Shown: piece by piece, positions 34,979-44,023 of the stretch
Layout of the letters: each line of letters opens with the position of its first letter
Position numbering within the stretch: position 1 is the first letter of the stretch
Source: Tetragenococcus halophilus subsp. flandriensis
GTDB taxonomy: Bacteria > Bacillota > Bacilli > Lactobacillales > Enterococcaceae
Assembly: GCF_030161475.1 (NCBI RefSeq)
Contig: NZ_BSUG01000003.1
Coordinates: forward strand, 1-64,000
Length of the DNA: 64,000 nt
Direction of reading: 5' to 3'
Notes under the pieces: generated by a model
Told to the model about the DNA's origin: nothing
Database searches by the model: none
Seen by the model: only the letters and a program-made list of their open reading frames with translations
Program-made: the position numbers and the translations under genes

Positions 34979-36503
34979 TTTTCACCGCATCGATTAAAGT
35001 ACCATCACGATATTCAATCAAAGCAACCGTCTTATCTCCATATTCAATAGGATCAGGTTCCCCAACAATATTATAGGCTTGATCTTTAAGTTCTTGAATA
35101 GTAAATTGCGGTACATCTAGATTTTTAAAGTGTTCAACCAAATCTTGACGATTAGGATTGATCGCAATGCCTACTTCTGTCACGATCACGTCTACGCTAT
35201 CACCTGGCGTAACGACTGTATTTACTTCATCAACAAATGTTGGTATTCTACCTCTAACTAGAGGTGAAATCACTAAACTCATATTGCAAGCAGAACTTGT
35301 ATCTGAGTGTCCACCTGAAGCGCCACGAAGTACACCATCTGACCCAGTGATTACATTAACGTTAAAGTCTGTATCAACTTCCAGAGCCGATAAAACAGCT
35401 GTATCTAATTTATTGATGACTGCACCTTTACTAAGTGGTGAAGCATACATATTTGCATCAATTTCATAGTGATCATCATTTTCATCAAGTGAAACAGCTG
35501 ATGGATGGTCAAAATCTTGCACATCAATGATTTTTTCCACTAAACCTTCTTTTAACAAGTCCACCATAGCGTTTGTGATACCACCTAGGGCAAAACTTGC
35601 TGTAATGCCGTCTTCAATCATTTGCTCACGAATGTAGCGAGAAACAGCTAGTGCAGAACCGCCTGTACCTGTTTGGAAAGAAAAACCTTGCTTAAAGTAA
35701 GGAGAATTAGTAATAACTTTCGCTGCGTTTTGAGCAATAATCAACTCTTTTGGATCTTTAGTAAAACGGGTCGCACCTTTTGCGATACCTTCTGGGTCAC
35801 CGATTGCATCCACTTCCACTACATAATCAACATCTGTCTGCGGTATGCTGATTGGTGTATTTGGGTAATCAGCTAAAGTATCAGTAATAGCTACAACTTG
35901 ATCTGCATATTTGGCATCGATCATTGCATAACCTAATGAACCACAAGTAGCTTTTCCTTTTGTGCCGTTAGCATTACCATATTCATCGGCACTTGGTACA
36001 CCTAAAAAGGCTACATCAATATGAATATCACCCGCAGCAATAGCTCGCGCTCTACCTCCGTGGGAGCGAATTACTACAGGGTTTTCCATAATTCCTTCAG
36101 AGATAGCTGCGCCCACTTTATCACGTAAACCAGAGGAAGTGACATTTGTTACCACGCCATTTTTGATATGATCAATTAATGGTTCATGAACATTAGCAAT
36201 CGAACTTGGCGCGATTGAAATGTCTTTAATGCCCATTTTTGCAATTTCATCTAATACCATATTCATTACATAATCGCCTTCACGAAAATGGTGGTGAAAA
36301 GAAATCGTCATGCCGTCCTTTAAGCCTGTTTTTTGGATGGCTTCTCGAATACTTTTTAATAATTTTTCATCATTTGGTTTTGCTGGTTTTGTGTTACGGC
36401 TTGCTTCTTGATATTCATTGATATGAGCAAGTTCTCCTTCATAAACACCAAATTTATCCGCATATTCTTGAGGAATATCTTTGCCAACATTATTTACTAC
36501 CAT
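34971..36503 (-). CDS. citF: Citrate lyase alpha subunit (citrate:acetyl-ACP transferase)
   Basis: Catalyses the exchange of acetyl for citryl on the ACP subunit in the citrate lyase complex. 510 aa. Family features: ISFHHHFREGDYVMN near residue 63, and the segments IRSHGGRARAIAAGDIHIDV and GSDGVLRGASGGHSDTS. Lies 2 nt after citE; RBS GAGGAGG. Cytosolic. Confidence 0.95.
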   Translation of the reverse strand: MVVNNVGKDIPQEYADKFGVYEGELAHINEYQEASRNTKPAKPNDEKLLKSIREAIQKTGLKDGMTISFHHHFREGDYVMNMVLDEIAKMGIKDISIAPSSIANVHEPLIDHIKNGVVTNVTSSGLRDKVGAAISEGIMENPVVIRSHGGRARAIAAGDIHIDVAFLGVPSADEYGNANGTKGKATCGSLGYAMIDAKYADQVVAITDTLADYPNTPISIPQTDVDYVVEVDAIGDPEGIAKGATRFTKDPKELIIAQNAAKVITNSPYFKQGFSFQTGTGGSALAVSRYIREQMIEDGITASFALGGITNAMVDLLKEGLVEKIIDVQDFDHPSAVSLDENDDHYEIDANMYASPLSKGAVINKLDTAVLSALEVDTDFNVNVITGSDGVLRGASGGHSDTSSACNMSLVISPLVRGRIPTFVDEVNTVVTPGDSVDVIVTEVGIAINPNRQDLVEHFKNLDVPQFTIQELKDQAYNIVGEPDPIEYGDKTVALIEYRDGTLIDAVKNV

Positions 36504-36505
36504 AA

Positions 36506-37393
36506 CTAAATATCCTCCTCTTTAATCATATTTGCAGCAATAGCTAAAGCAATCACACGTTCTGCACGTTCAACAACTGGTTTATCGACCATTTTACCGT
36601 TAACTGAAACAACACCTGAGCCTTTTTCTTGAGCTTCACGAAGCCCCCAGATGATTTCTTTAGCGTTTTGTACTTCGTCTTCTTTTGGTGCATAGATTTT
36701 ATTGACTATTGGAATTTGACGCGGATTAATCACTGATTTTCCGTCAAAACCAAGTTGTTTAATTTGTCGTACTTCACTTTCAAGTCCTTCAGGATTTTCA
36801 ACATTAGAATATACTGTATCAATTGCAGCAATACCAGCAGCTCTAGCACCATGTAAAATCATACTACGTGCAAAAAATAATTCTTTACCATCTGGATAAC
36901 GTTCTGTTTTTAGGTTGGTCACATAATCTTCCGCACCTAAGGCAATACCAATCAATCGATCAGAACTTTTAGCAATATCAGGGGCGTTTAACACGCCTTC
37001 TGCTGATTCGATAGCCGCCATCATTTTCGTTGTGCCAACTTCGATATTATTTTGTTTTTCTACTTCTGTAATCACTTTTTTAACGTCAACAATATCTTGG
37101 GCTGTTTCAGTTTTAGGTAAACGAATCACGTTAATGCCTGCTAATATCATAGCTTCAACGTCAAGTTCACCACCAGCATCTAAAGCATTGATTCTAACAA
37201 CAGTTTCTACTTGACTATAATCAAATGTACGCAAAGCATTATGAACCAAAGTACGAGCGGAATCTTTTTCAGGCAATGAAACAGCGTCTTCTAAATCAAA
37301 CATAATTGAATCTGCCCCGTATAATGGCGCATCTCTTAACATTGCCGCATTTTGGCCCGGGACAAACATCATCGTTCTTCTTAAACGTTCCAT
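36506..37393 (-). CDS. citE: Citrate lyase beta subunit (citryl-ACP lyase)
   Basis: Splits citryl-ACP into acetyl-ACP and oxaloacetate. 295 aa TIM-barrel of the HpcH/HpaI group. [18 protein letters not shown] near residue 30 and [14 protein letters not shown] near 150 hold the magnesium-binding acids, and [15 protein letters not shown] lies near 220. Overlaps the end of citD by 13 nt and has its own RBS GGAAGGAG. Confidence 0.96.
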   Translation of the reverse strand: MERLRRTMMFVPGQNAAMLRDAPLYGADSIMFDLEDAVSLPEKDSARTLVHNALRTFDYSQVETVVRINALDAGGELDVEAMILAGINVIRLPKTETAQDIVDVKKVITEVEKQNNIEVGTTKMMAAIESAEGVLNAPDIAKSSDRLIGIALGAEDYVTNLKTERYPDGKELFFARSMILHGARAAGIAAIDTVYSNVENPEGLESEVRQIKQLGFDGKSVINPRQIPIVNKIYAPKEDEVQNAKEIIWGLREAQEKGSGVVSVNGKMVDKPVVERAERVIALAIAANMIKEEDI

Positions 37394-37689
37394 GAGTCAA
37401 TCTCCTTCCAATCATATTGCTCTTGTTTAGCTGCACGATGAGCAGCTGTAATCGTACGTGCTTGAATAGTACAATCTAATGCACCTTTATCTACAGCTGT
37501 AACTTTAACACCTTGTATCGCTAAATTTTCTAAGGTATCTGTAATCACTTGACGAATTTTACGGCCGAATTGTTTTTCAACACTGCTATCCAAATCGATT
37601 TGAATATCAGTTGTATCAACGGGTTGGATAGTAATTTGAATATCACTAGACTCCATTGTTCCACTTACTGCATTTTGTAAAACTTTCAC
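37381..37689 (-). CDS. citD: Citrate lyase acyl carrier protein (gamma subunit)
   Basis: 102 aa. Carries the prosthetic group attached by CitX. With GTG at 37689 as start the modified serine in GTMESSD is residue 14, the position reported for Klebsiella CitD; GAGG lies eight nt upstream. A GTG three codons earlier would overlap that site. Between citC and citE in the operon. Confidence 0.93.
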   Translation of the reverse strand: MKVLQNAVSGTMESSDIQITIQPVDTTDIQIDLDSSVEKQFGRKIRQVITDTLENLAIQGVKVTAVDKGALDCTIQARTITAAHRAAKQEQYDWKEIDSWNV

Positions 37690-37699
37690 TTTTTTCACC

Positions 37700-38701
37700 T
37701 CATCTAAAATTTTTTTCTAAATAATCATACGTCGTTTTGGGCAAAAAATCTAAGAGTAACGTTTCATCTTGTTCTGCTATTGCTTTGCGAACTTTGGTTG
37801 CTGAAATGACTGAGCCATTAACCTCTTTTCTAGGCAAAATCACTAATGTTAAATCATCACTAAAAACTTCTTCCATTGCTTGGTTATACACTTCAGTCAC
37901 CTTAGAATAAGGTTCTTCTCCTACATAACGCACATTTATCTCTAAGACCGGCGCAATTTTTTCTTTAAAAATTTGTGCATCTAGTCTAGCTTGTGTCCTA
38001 GCCACCGTTAATTCGGCCTTATCTTTTAAAAAGTAAGCTGGAAAAGTCGCTTGCGACACAAGATACTTTCTTGTAGGAAAAACAGTTACATTACTCAAAT
38101 GACTGACACCCGCTTCGACCATTTTCACTCGATCTTTTGTGGAAAATTCAGAATGATCTTCTGACAAAACAAATACATAAACCTGGTCATTTTTTTGGGC
38201 GGCATATTCAACTAAATACTGGTGTCCTTTGGTAAAAGGGTTCGCATTCATTACAATTCCTGCGCCTTGTCCCGCTTTTTTATTGTCTTGCAAATGCTGT
38301 AGATAAGACGAAAAGTCATCAGGACCTTGTTCCATAAACAAGACATCATCATTGGCGATAATTTTCTTAAAGCCCAGTGAGCGAAAAACGTTTTCCTTTT
38401 CTGGTTTAGTATATAAAAAGTAATGATAGTATCCACTTTCGTTCATTTTTTCGATCAAAGCTGTTAAAACTTGTGTGAGTAGGTTTTCTGCTTGATAGTC
38501 CTTACAGACAGCCACGCACTTAATAATGTTTTCAGCAAAAGAGCCTGTGGCAATTAATCTTTTATCGTCATAGATACCTACTGTATAATCAAGTGTTTCT
38601 CCTGTTTGAAGACCTGCTTTTTCCATAAGATGACGCCAATCTTCCAACCCTCTTTTATCTTTATCCAACCAGATACGTTTACTTATATACTTATTATTCA
38701 T
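37700..38701 (-). CDS. citC: [Citrate (pro-3S)-lyase] ligase
   Basis: Acetylates the prosthetic group of citrate lyase with ATP and acetate to activate the enzyme. 333 aa. An N-terminal acetyltransferase-like region is followed by a nucleotidyltransferase domain with [20 protein letters not shown] near residue 147 (the HxGH-like site) and [13 protein letters not shown] near 300. First gene of the operon; AAGGGG lies 9 nt before the chosen ATG. Confidence 0.94.
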   Translation of the reverse strand: MNNKYISKRIWLDKDKRGLEDWRHLMEKAGLQTGETLDYTVGIYDDKRLIATGSFAENIIKCVAVCKDYQAENLLTQVLTALIEKMNESGYYHYFLYTKPEKENVFRSLGFKKIIANDDVLFMEQGPDDFSSYLQHLQDNKKAGQGAGIVMNANPFTKGHQYLVEYAAQKNDQVYVFVLSEDHSEFSTKDRVKMVEAGVSHLSNVTVFPTRKYLVSQATFPAYFLKDKAELTVARTQARLDAQIFKEKIAPVLEINVRYVGEEPYSKVTEVYNQAMEEVFSDDLTLVILPRKEVNGSVISATKVRKAIAEQDETLLLDFLPKTTYDYLEKNFR

Positions 38702-39166
38702 TACCTTCATCCCCTTTTGAACATGTACATTTGGGAATAAAATAAAATTTTTAACAGCTGCAATACATGCTTACTAATTTTTATAAAGATTGCACTTTTT
38801 TATTTCAACCAAATTCTAACGGCAAGCTTGGTCTTATGATATCAAGCGATTATAGAACAAAACAAGATTTGTGCTTTACATAACGATTAATTTAAACGCT
38901 GCATAGAAAGCTCCTCTCTAAAATTACTCACATCTCCATTATAGGAAAAGTTTACAAAATTTGTAGGCAAAATGGGCAATAAAATTGTTCTTTTCGTGTT
39001 CTTAGCCCTAAAAAGAACCAAATAAACATAAAATATAAAAAATTTCATTGGCTCTAGTTGTCTTTAAGCTAATAAAAGGAAGTTATTATCCCAACACTTT
39101 ATTTTATGGTAAAATAAGGAAAAAGCATTTTTAAGCGAAATACTTAAAAATCGAGGAGGAATAACG
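38702..39166. other. Divergent control region between citC and citO
   Basis: About 465 nt. Holds the citC promoter at 38780-38808 and two palindromes: TACAAAATTTGTA (38953-38965) and TTATTTTA-TGG-TAAAATAA (39099-39117). CitO-type GntR regulators activate both divergent cit units, so these palindromes are candidate binding sites. No strong promoter was found for citO itself. Confidence 0.5.
38780..38808 (-). promoter_or_regulatory. Promoter of citCDEFX
   Basis: On the minus strand TTGAAA (38808-38803), 17-nt spacer, TATAAA (38785-38780). The leader before citC would be about 70 nt. Confidence 0.7.
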
Positions 39167-39862
39167 GTGGGTCCTATTGTCAGTGCAATAAAATGTAACC
39201 TTGACCTAACACAAAATAAGCCTTTAAAAGTCGCCGTTTATGAAGCTTTACGTAAAACAATTATTTTAGGTGATATTCCAGCCGGGAAAAGAATCAATGA
39301 AAAAGAACTATCGGAGGAACTAAATTTCAGTCGGACCCCTATCCGTTTTGCATTACAAAAACTGGTAAAAGAGCAGCTAGTCGAACATGTCCCTCGCATT
39401 GGCATTGTCGTCAAAGGAATCAGTATAAAAGATGCTTACGAGATTTATGATATACGTAAGGCCCTAGATACCTTAGCGACAATCAGAGCAATGGAACGAA
39501 TGGATGAGCAAGATTTTGCTGAACTAGAGCAATTATTAGAGCGCGGTGAGTATTACAATAAAACAGACCAGGTGGATAATCTTCTACAAAACTTTTCTGA
39601 TTTTAACGAGTTTATTTATGAAAAAAGCCAAATGTTACGTTTAAAAGAAATTGTGACGAATTTACAAACTTATCTTGTCTACTTTCGTGATATTTCTATT
39701 CGCGCTTCAGCTAGAAGAAGTTTAGCATTAAACGAACACTGGCTTATTTATCGCGGAATGAAAAATCAAGATGTGGAACAGATCACCTTGATTACACATG
39801 AACATATCGACCGTTCGTTGCAATTTATTCTAAAAGAAATGGAAAGAAGAAAGATTGAATAA
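39167..39862 (+). CDS. citO: GntR-family regulator of citrate genes (CitO-like)
   Basis: 231 aa. N-terminal winged helix-turn-helix (about residues 20-85, LKVAVYEALRKTIILGDIPA then ELSEELNFSRTPIRFALQKL) and a C-terminal FCD-type helical domain (FadR subfamily). In Enterococcus faecalis CitO is activated by citrate and turns on both cit operons; the position divergent from citC and upstream of citG supports the same role. Start is GTG with GAGGAGG 7-8 nt upstream. Confidence 0.9.
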   Translation: MGPIVSAIKCNLDLTQNKPLKVAVYEALRKTIILGDIPAGKRINEKELSEELNFSRTPIRFALQKLVKEQLVEHVPRIGIVVKGISIKDAYEIYDIRKALDTLATIRAMERMDEQDFAELEQLLERGEYYNKTDQVDNLLQNFSDFNEFIYEKSQMLRLKEIVTNLQTYLVYFRDISIRASARRSLALNEHWLIYRGMKNQDVEQITLITHEHIDRSLQFILKEMERRKIE

Positions 39863-40718
39863 CTCATTAACAACACAAATCGCTCGTTTTGCAACAAAAT
39901 CCCTTTATTACGAAGTAGCTATTTCACCAAAACCTGGTCTTGTAGATCGTTTTAACAATGGGGCTCACGATGACATGGACTTTTTTACATTTATCAACAG
40001 TATCGAAAGCTTAGCGCCGCATTTTCAAGAGTACTTTCAATTAGGTTTGCAACACAATGCTGATTTAACTGAGCTTTTTCATAAATTACGTAAAGCAGGA
40101 ATACAAGCCGAAAAGGATATGTTACTAGCTACAAGTGGCGTAAACACACATAAGGGCGCTAATTTTTCTTTTGCTGTTTTATTGGGCGCCACAGGTTTTT
40201 ATATGAAAACTTATTCGCTGCCTTTTTCGCCCGCAGACAGTCAAGCTGTCTTAAATTTAGTTGCACAAATGACCCAAGATTTAGCTCAGCAAGACTTTTA
40301 TCAAGTGACCCAAAAAAAGCAACTAACACATGGCGAAAAATTATATATTGACACTGGAACGCTGGGAATTCGTGGCGAAGCTGCTAAAGGATATCCTGCC
40401 CTAACAAATTTATTATTACCTTTTTTGCGAGAACACACTAAACAAGAAAATACGGAAATATTACTATTGCGCAGTTTAATTTTATTGATGAGCCAATTAG
40501 AAGATAGTAATCTTTTACATCGAGGTGGGATTTCTGGATGGCAAGATGTTAAACAAGAAGCCTTAGCTATTCATCAAGCAAATTTAACCCCAGAAATTTT
40601 TAATGTAACTTTGGCTGACTTTAATCAACAGTTGATTGAGAAAAATTTAAGTCCTGGCGGTGCAGCCGACTTATTAAGCTTGGGCATTTATTTTGCTTTC
40701 CTAGAAAATGTCCTTTAG
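39855..40718 (+). CDS. citG: Triphosphoribosyl-dephospho-CoA synthase
   Basis: Makes the precursor of the citrate lyase prosthetic group from ATP and dephospho-CoA. 287 aa. KPGLVDRFNNGAHDDMDFFT near residue 26 and VNTHKGANFSFAVLLGA near 97 are the family signatures, with NLSPGGAADLLSLGIYF at the end. Start is TTG inside the last codons of citO (8-nt overlap), so it is coupled to citO. Confidence 0.94.
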   Translation: MNNSLTTQIARFATKSLYYEVAISPKPGLVDRFNNGAHDDMDFFTFINSIESLAPHFQEYFQLGLQHNADLTELFHKLRKAGIQAEKDMLLATSGVNTHKGANFSFAVLLGATGFYMKTYSLPFSPADSQAVLNLVAQMTQDLAQQDFYQVTQKKQLTHGEKLYIDTGTLGIRGEAAKGYPALTNLLLPFLREHTKQENTEILLLRSLILLMSQLEDSNLLHRGGISGWQDVKQEALAIHQANLTPEIFNVTLADFNQQLIEKNLSPGGAADLLSLGIYFAFLENVL

Positions 40719-40731
40719 CTTTCTATTTTAC

Positions 40732-40774
40732 AAAACCCATCAGTTCTTTACATAAAAGAATTGATGGGTTTTTG
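40732..40774. terminator. Bidirectional terminator between citG and the transporter
   Basis: AAAACCCATCAGTTCTTT (40732-40749) and AAAGAATTGATGGGTTTT (40755-40772) form a stem of 18 bp with one G-T pair. Confidence 0.88.
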
Positions 40775-40781
40775 TAATGAA

Positions 40782-42083
40782 CTACAATAATATGGAAAAT
40801 AAAACACTAGCAAGTACTAATATAATCGCACCACCTAAACGACTCGATAATTGAGCGTAAGCAATCAAATCCATACGATTAGCCGCACCTAGCACAGCTA
40901 AGTCGCCAGAACCACCACGATTTGCCATACATAATCCAGCAGTAACGGCGGTATCGATCGGATAAAAACCAACTAGGTAACCAACAATACCTGATCCAAG
41001 GATTGCACCAATGATAATAAACAAGGACACAACGATATTTGAGAAGGTGATCGCTGCAAGCAATTCATTCAAATCTAAATCAACACCCACACCTACCATA
41101 ATCAGTAAGGTTAAATGTTTGGTAAAGAAGGTTTGCAAACGCTTAGCACCCATGCGCACATTTTTAGGAACAATACCAAAAGCACAAAGTAAAACAACAA
41201 AAATAACCATATAAGCTAACTCATGAATAGGAAAACCAAAGATCTCTGGTAATAATACTGTACTAAATAATAGTCCTACTGTATAAGAGCCAAGCCCAAG
41301 CATTAAACCAGAAGCTACATCCGCAAGTGTTGGTGTATATTCTTCATCAGTAACGTCAGCTTCTTCAGTGCCACGAATCAAGGTTTTTCCATCACCTGTT
41401 AACTTAGGAAAAGCTTGTCCAAGTTTGTTTAATAAAGCCGCTGCAAAAATTGCAAAAATATTTCCTACAGTTAAGATAATAATCGCAAAACTATAGTAGA
41501 CATCACTTCCTTCACCTGTAATATCCGAATAGATTTCAGATAAAGGAATCGCACCGCCGCCATTTCCACCGCCCATAATAGGAAGTGTATAGTGCGTAAC
41601 AAGTTCACTTGGACTAATGCCGAAAAACATGCCACCTACAATAGCCAGTAGTATCGCTCCTACAAAACCGCCGAGGATTGCTGGAAAATAACCAGCAAAG
41701 CTTTTTAGCAAGATATTCCTTTCTAAGGATAATACAGAGCCGGTAATTAAGACCGTGATATAAAACGTCAGAAAGTTAATTTCACTAGTGAAATTATCAA
41801 TTGAAGTAACGTACTCTGACGGAATCAAACTATACGTGCCAATCACAGACGAACCTAGAAAAGCTAAAAGAATGCCACCACCAATATATTTATTCCAAAT
41901 CGGCAGCCGTTTACCAATTTCGTATAAGGGAATACCTATTGCTAACATTAAAGCAAAGGTACTCGGCATATCTGTGCCTAGTCCTCCTAAAAACATTGTT
42001 GTTAGGATAATTAAACAAACGATTATTGTTATATACCATGGTGCTCCATATAATTTAAAAACTTTCTTTTTATCATTAGTCAC
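40782..42083 (-). CDS. 2-hydroxycarboxylate transporter (CitS/CitP/MaeN type), copy 1
   Basis: 433 aa, about 11 membrane segments, 2HCT family. The two reentrant-loop motifs are present as IMGGGNGGGAIPLSE near residue 175 and CMANRGGSGDLAVLGAANRM near 390, both with the GGxG signature. Members carry citrate, malate or related acids with sodium or proton, or exchange them with lactate. GTG at 42083 has AAGGAGAG upstream; an ATG eight codons earlier lies inside that site. Nearly the same protein as copy 2. Confidence 0.9.
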   Translation of the reverse strand: MTNDKKKVFKLYGAPWYITIIVCLIILTTMFLGGLGTDMPSTFALMLAIGIPLYEIGKRLPIWNKYIGGGILLAFLGSSVIGTYSLIPSEYVTSIDNFTSEINFLTFYITVLITGSVLSLERNILLKSFAGYFPAILGGFVGAILLAIVGGMFFGISPSELVTHYTLPIMGGGNGGGAIPLSEIYSDITGEGSDVYYSFAIIILTVGNIFAIFAAALLNKLGQAFPKLTGDGKTLIRGTEEADVTDEEYTPTLADVASGLMLGLGSYTVGLLFSTVLLPEIFGFPIHELAYMVIFVVLLCAFGIVPKNVRMGAKRLQTFFTKHLTLLIMVGVGVDLDLNELLAAITFSNIVVSLFIIIGAILGSGIVGYLVGFYPIDTAVTAGLCMANRGGSGDLAVLGAANRMDLIAYAQLSSRLGGAIILVLASVLFSILL

Positions 42084-42396
42084 AATTTTCTCTCTCCTTT
42101 TTATCAAAAATTAAATGATGGAAACAAAATGCAAGCACCCCTCACTTTCTATTTGAATTAAAAACAAATAAATTTATTACGCTACTTAAGTATAAACTTA
42201 TAATAGAACATTGAGTAACCGGTTTCAATCATTGTTTGATAAAGTACACGAAAAAAACACTTCAAGCTTTGAGTTGCTGTTAAGACCGTATTTTCCCTTT
42301 CTAAAACTACGCTAAAAAACCTCGCCTTTAAGTAACTTAATTACCAAAGACGAGGTTTACATAGTTTTTAACAAAAATCATTTATAAGTTAATTAA
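42084..42396. other. Intergenic region between the two transporter genes
   Basis: Holds the promoter of copy 1 and, at 42311-42360, a hairpin (AAAACCTCGCCTTTAAGTAA with TTACCAAAGACGAGGTTT) that probably terminates copy 2 on the minus strand. Confidence 0.6.
42200..42228 (-). promoter_or_regulatory. Promoter of transporter copy 1 with cre-like site
   Basis: On the minus strand TTGAAA (42228-42223), 17 nt, TATTAT (42205-42200). TGAAACCGGTTACT overlaps the -35 and fits the cre consensus at 12 of 14 positions. An upstream element AGTGTTTTTTTCGTGTACTT (about 42262-42242) is shared with copy 2. Confidence 0.7.
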
Positions 42397-43701
42397 TTAC
42401 AATAATATAGAGAATAATACACTAGCAATAACTAATATAATCGCGCCACCTAAACGACTGGATAATTGGGCATATGCGATTAAGTCCATACGGTTGGCTG
42501 CCCCTAGTACAGCTAAGTCTCCGGAACCGCCACGGTTTGCCATACATAGACCAGCAGTAACTGCAGTATCGATCGGATAAAATCCAACTAGGTAACCAAC
42601 AATACCTGATCCAAGAATCGCACCAATGATAATAAACAAGGAAACAACAATATTTGAAAAAGTGATTGCTGAAAGCAGCTCATTCAAATCAAGGTCAGCA
42701 CCTACACCAATCATAATCAGTAATGTTAAGTGTTTGGTAAAGAAAGTTTGTAAACGTTTAGCGCCCATACGTACATTCTTTGGAATAATACCAAAAGCAC
42801 AAAGGATAACTACAAAAATAACCATATAAGCTAACTCATGAATAGGGAAACCAAAGATTTCAGGTAATAATACATTACTAAATAATAGACCCACAGCATA
42901 AGAACCTAGACCAAGAAATAGACCAGATGCAAGGTCTGCTAATGTTGGCGTATATTCTTCTTCAGAAGAGCTTTCTTCTTCAGTACCACGGATCAAAGTT
43001 TTTCCATCGCCTGTTAACTTAGGAAAGGCTTGTCCTAATTTGTTCAATAAAGCTGCCCCGAAAATCGCAAAAATATTTCCGACAGTTAAGATAATAATTG
43101 CAAAACTATAATAGACTTCGCTTCCTTCGCCGGTAATTCCTGCATAAACTTCTGATAAAGGAATTGCGCCGCCGCCGTTTCCACCGCCCATAATAGGTAG
43201 TGTGTAATGAGTAATAAGTTCACTTGGACTAATACCAAAAAACATGCCGCCTACAATAGCCAGTAAAATTGCTCCAGCAAATCCACCTAAAATAGCAGGA
43301 AAATAACCTGCAAAGCTTTTTAGCAAAATATTTCTTTCTAGAGATAATACAGAACCTGTAATCAATACCACGATATAAAAGGTTAAGAAGTTTGTTTCAC
43401 TCGTAAAATTATCAATCGAGGTAATATAGTCAGTTGGTATTAAGTTATAAGTGCCAATCACAGACATTCCTAGAAATGCTAAAAGAATTCCGCCACCAAT
43501 ATATTTATTCCAAATTGGCAAACGTTGTCCAATTTCGTATAAAGGAATCCCTAGAGCTAACATCAACGCAAAAGTACTTGGCATATCCGTTCCAAGCCCG
43601 CCGGCATACATCGTCGCAAGAATTAATAAACAGATAATAATTGTTATATACCAGGGGGCGCCGTATAATTTTAGCCCTTTCTTTTTCTCATCGTTACTCA
43701 T
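42397..43701 (-). CDS. 2-hydroxycarboxylate transporter (CitS/CitP/MaeN type), copy 2
   Basis: 434 aa, the same family and nearly the same sequence as copy 1; differences concentrate in the first 20 residues, an acidic loop (GTEESSSEEEYTP against GTEEADVTDEEYTP) and a few conservative changes. Both reentrant motifs are intact, so both look functional. RBS GGAGGAG before ATG. Between copy 1 and oadA. One copy may prefer citrate and the other malate, or they differ in expression; sequence alone does not tell. Confidence 0.9.
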   Translation of the reverse strand: MSNDEKKKGLKLYGAPWYITIIICLLILATMYAGGLGTDMPSTFALMLALGIPLYEIGQRLPIWNKYIGGGILLAFLGMSVIGTYNLIPTDYITSIDNFTSETNFLTFYIVVLITGSVLSLERNILLKSFAGYFPAILGGFAGAILLAIVGGMFFGISPSELITHYTLPIMGGGNGGGAIPLSEVYAGITGEGSEVYYSFAIIILTVGNIFAIFGAALLNKLGQAFPKLTGDGKTLIRGTEEESSSEEEYTPTLADLASGLFLGLGSYAVGLLFSNVLLPEIFGFPIHELAYMVIFVVILCAFGIIPKNVRMGAKRLQTFFTKHLTLLIMIGVGADLDLNELLSAITFSNIVVSLFIIIGAILGSGIVGYLVGFYPIDTAVTAGLCMANRGGSGDLAVLGAANRMDLIAYAQLSSRLGGAIILVIASVLFSILL

Positions 43702-43768
43702 AGTTTTCGCTCTCCTCCTATGTAATTAAATATATATTGCTTAGTTATTATGCGTAACTACTCCGACA

Positions 43769-43797
43769 ATGATAAATTATGCAATAACCGGTTTCAA
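43769..43797 (-). promoter_or_regulatory. Promoter of transporter copy 2 with cre-like site
   Basis: On the minus strand TTGAAA (43797-43792), 17 nt, TATCAT (43774-43769), with the same CCGGTT palindrome over the -35 as in copy 1. The element AGTGTTTTTTAAGTGTACTT lies about 14 nt further upstream (about 43831-43811). Confidence 0.7.
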
Positions 43798-43930
43798 TAA
43801 CTTTCTGGAAAAAGTACACTTAAAAAACACTAATATACTTTAATTTTACTTAGAAATTTGAAAATATAAAACTACTTTGTACTTTATCATATAAAATATG
43901 TATTTAAAGTGTTTTTTTCGATAATGTTGG

Positions 43931-43958
43931 TTGACTGGCCCTTGTTATCACGTAAAAT
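43931..43958 (+). promoter_or_regulatory. Promoter of the oad operon
   Basis: TTGACT (43931-43936), 16 nt, TAAAAT (43953-43958). The leader to oadA is about 58 nt. Confidence 0.65.
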
Positions 43959-44023
43959 GAAAGTATATGCTTTAGTATTTTAGTACACTCAGAAACAAAT
44001 AAAAATGGAGGTAGAAAAAGATA

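Larger units (their letters stand above)
43702..44023. other. Divergent control region between transporter copy 2 and oadA
   Basis: About 320 nt holding the copy 2 promoter (43769-43797) on the minus strand and the oadA promoter (43931-43958) on the plus strand. Shared elements TGTACTTTATCA (43879-43890) and AAGTGTTTTTTTCG (about 43908-43921) precede the oadA promoter and also occur upstream of the transporter promoters. Confidence 0.6.
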
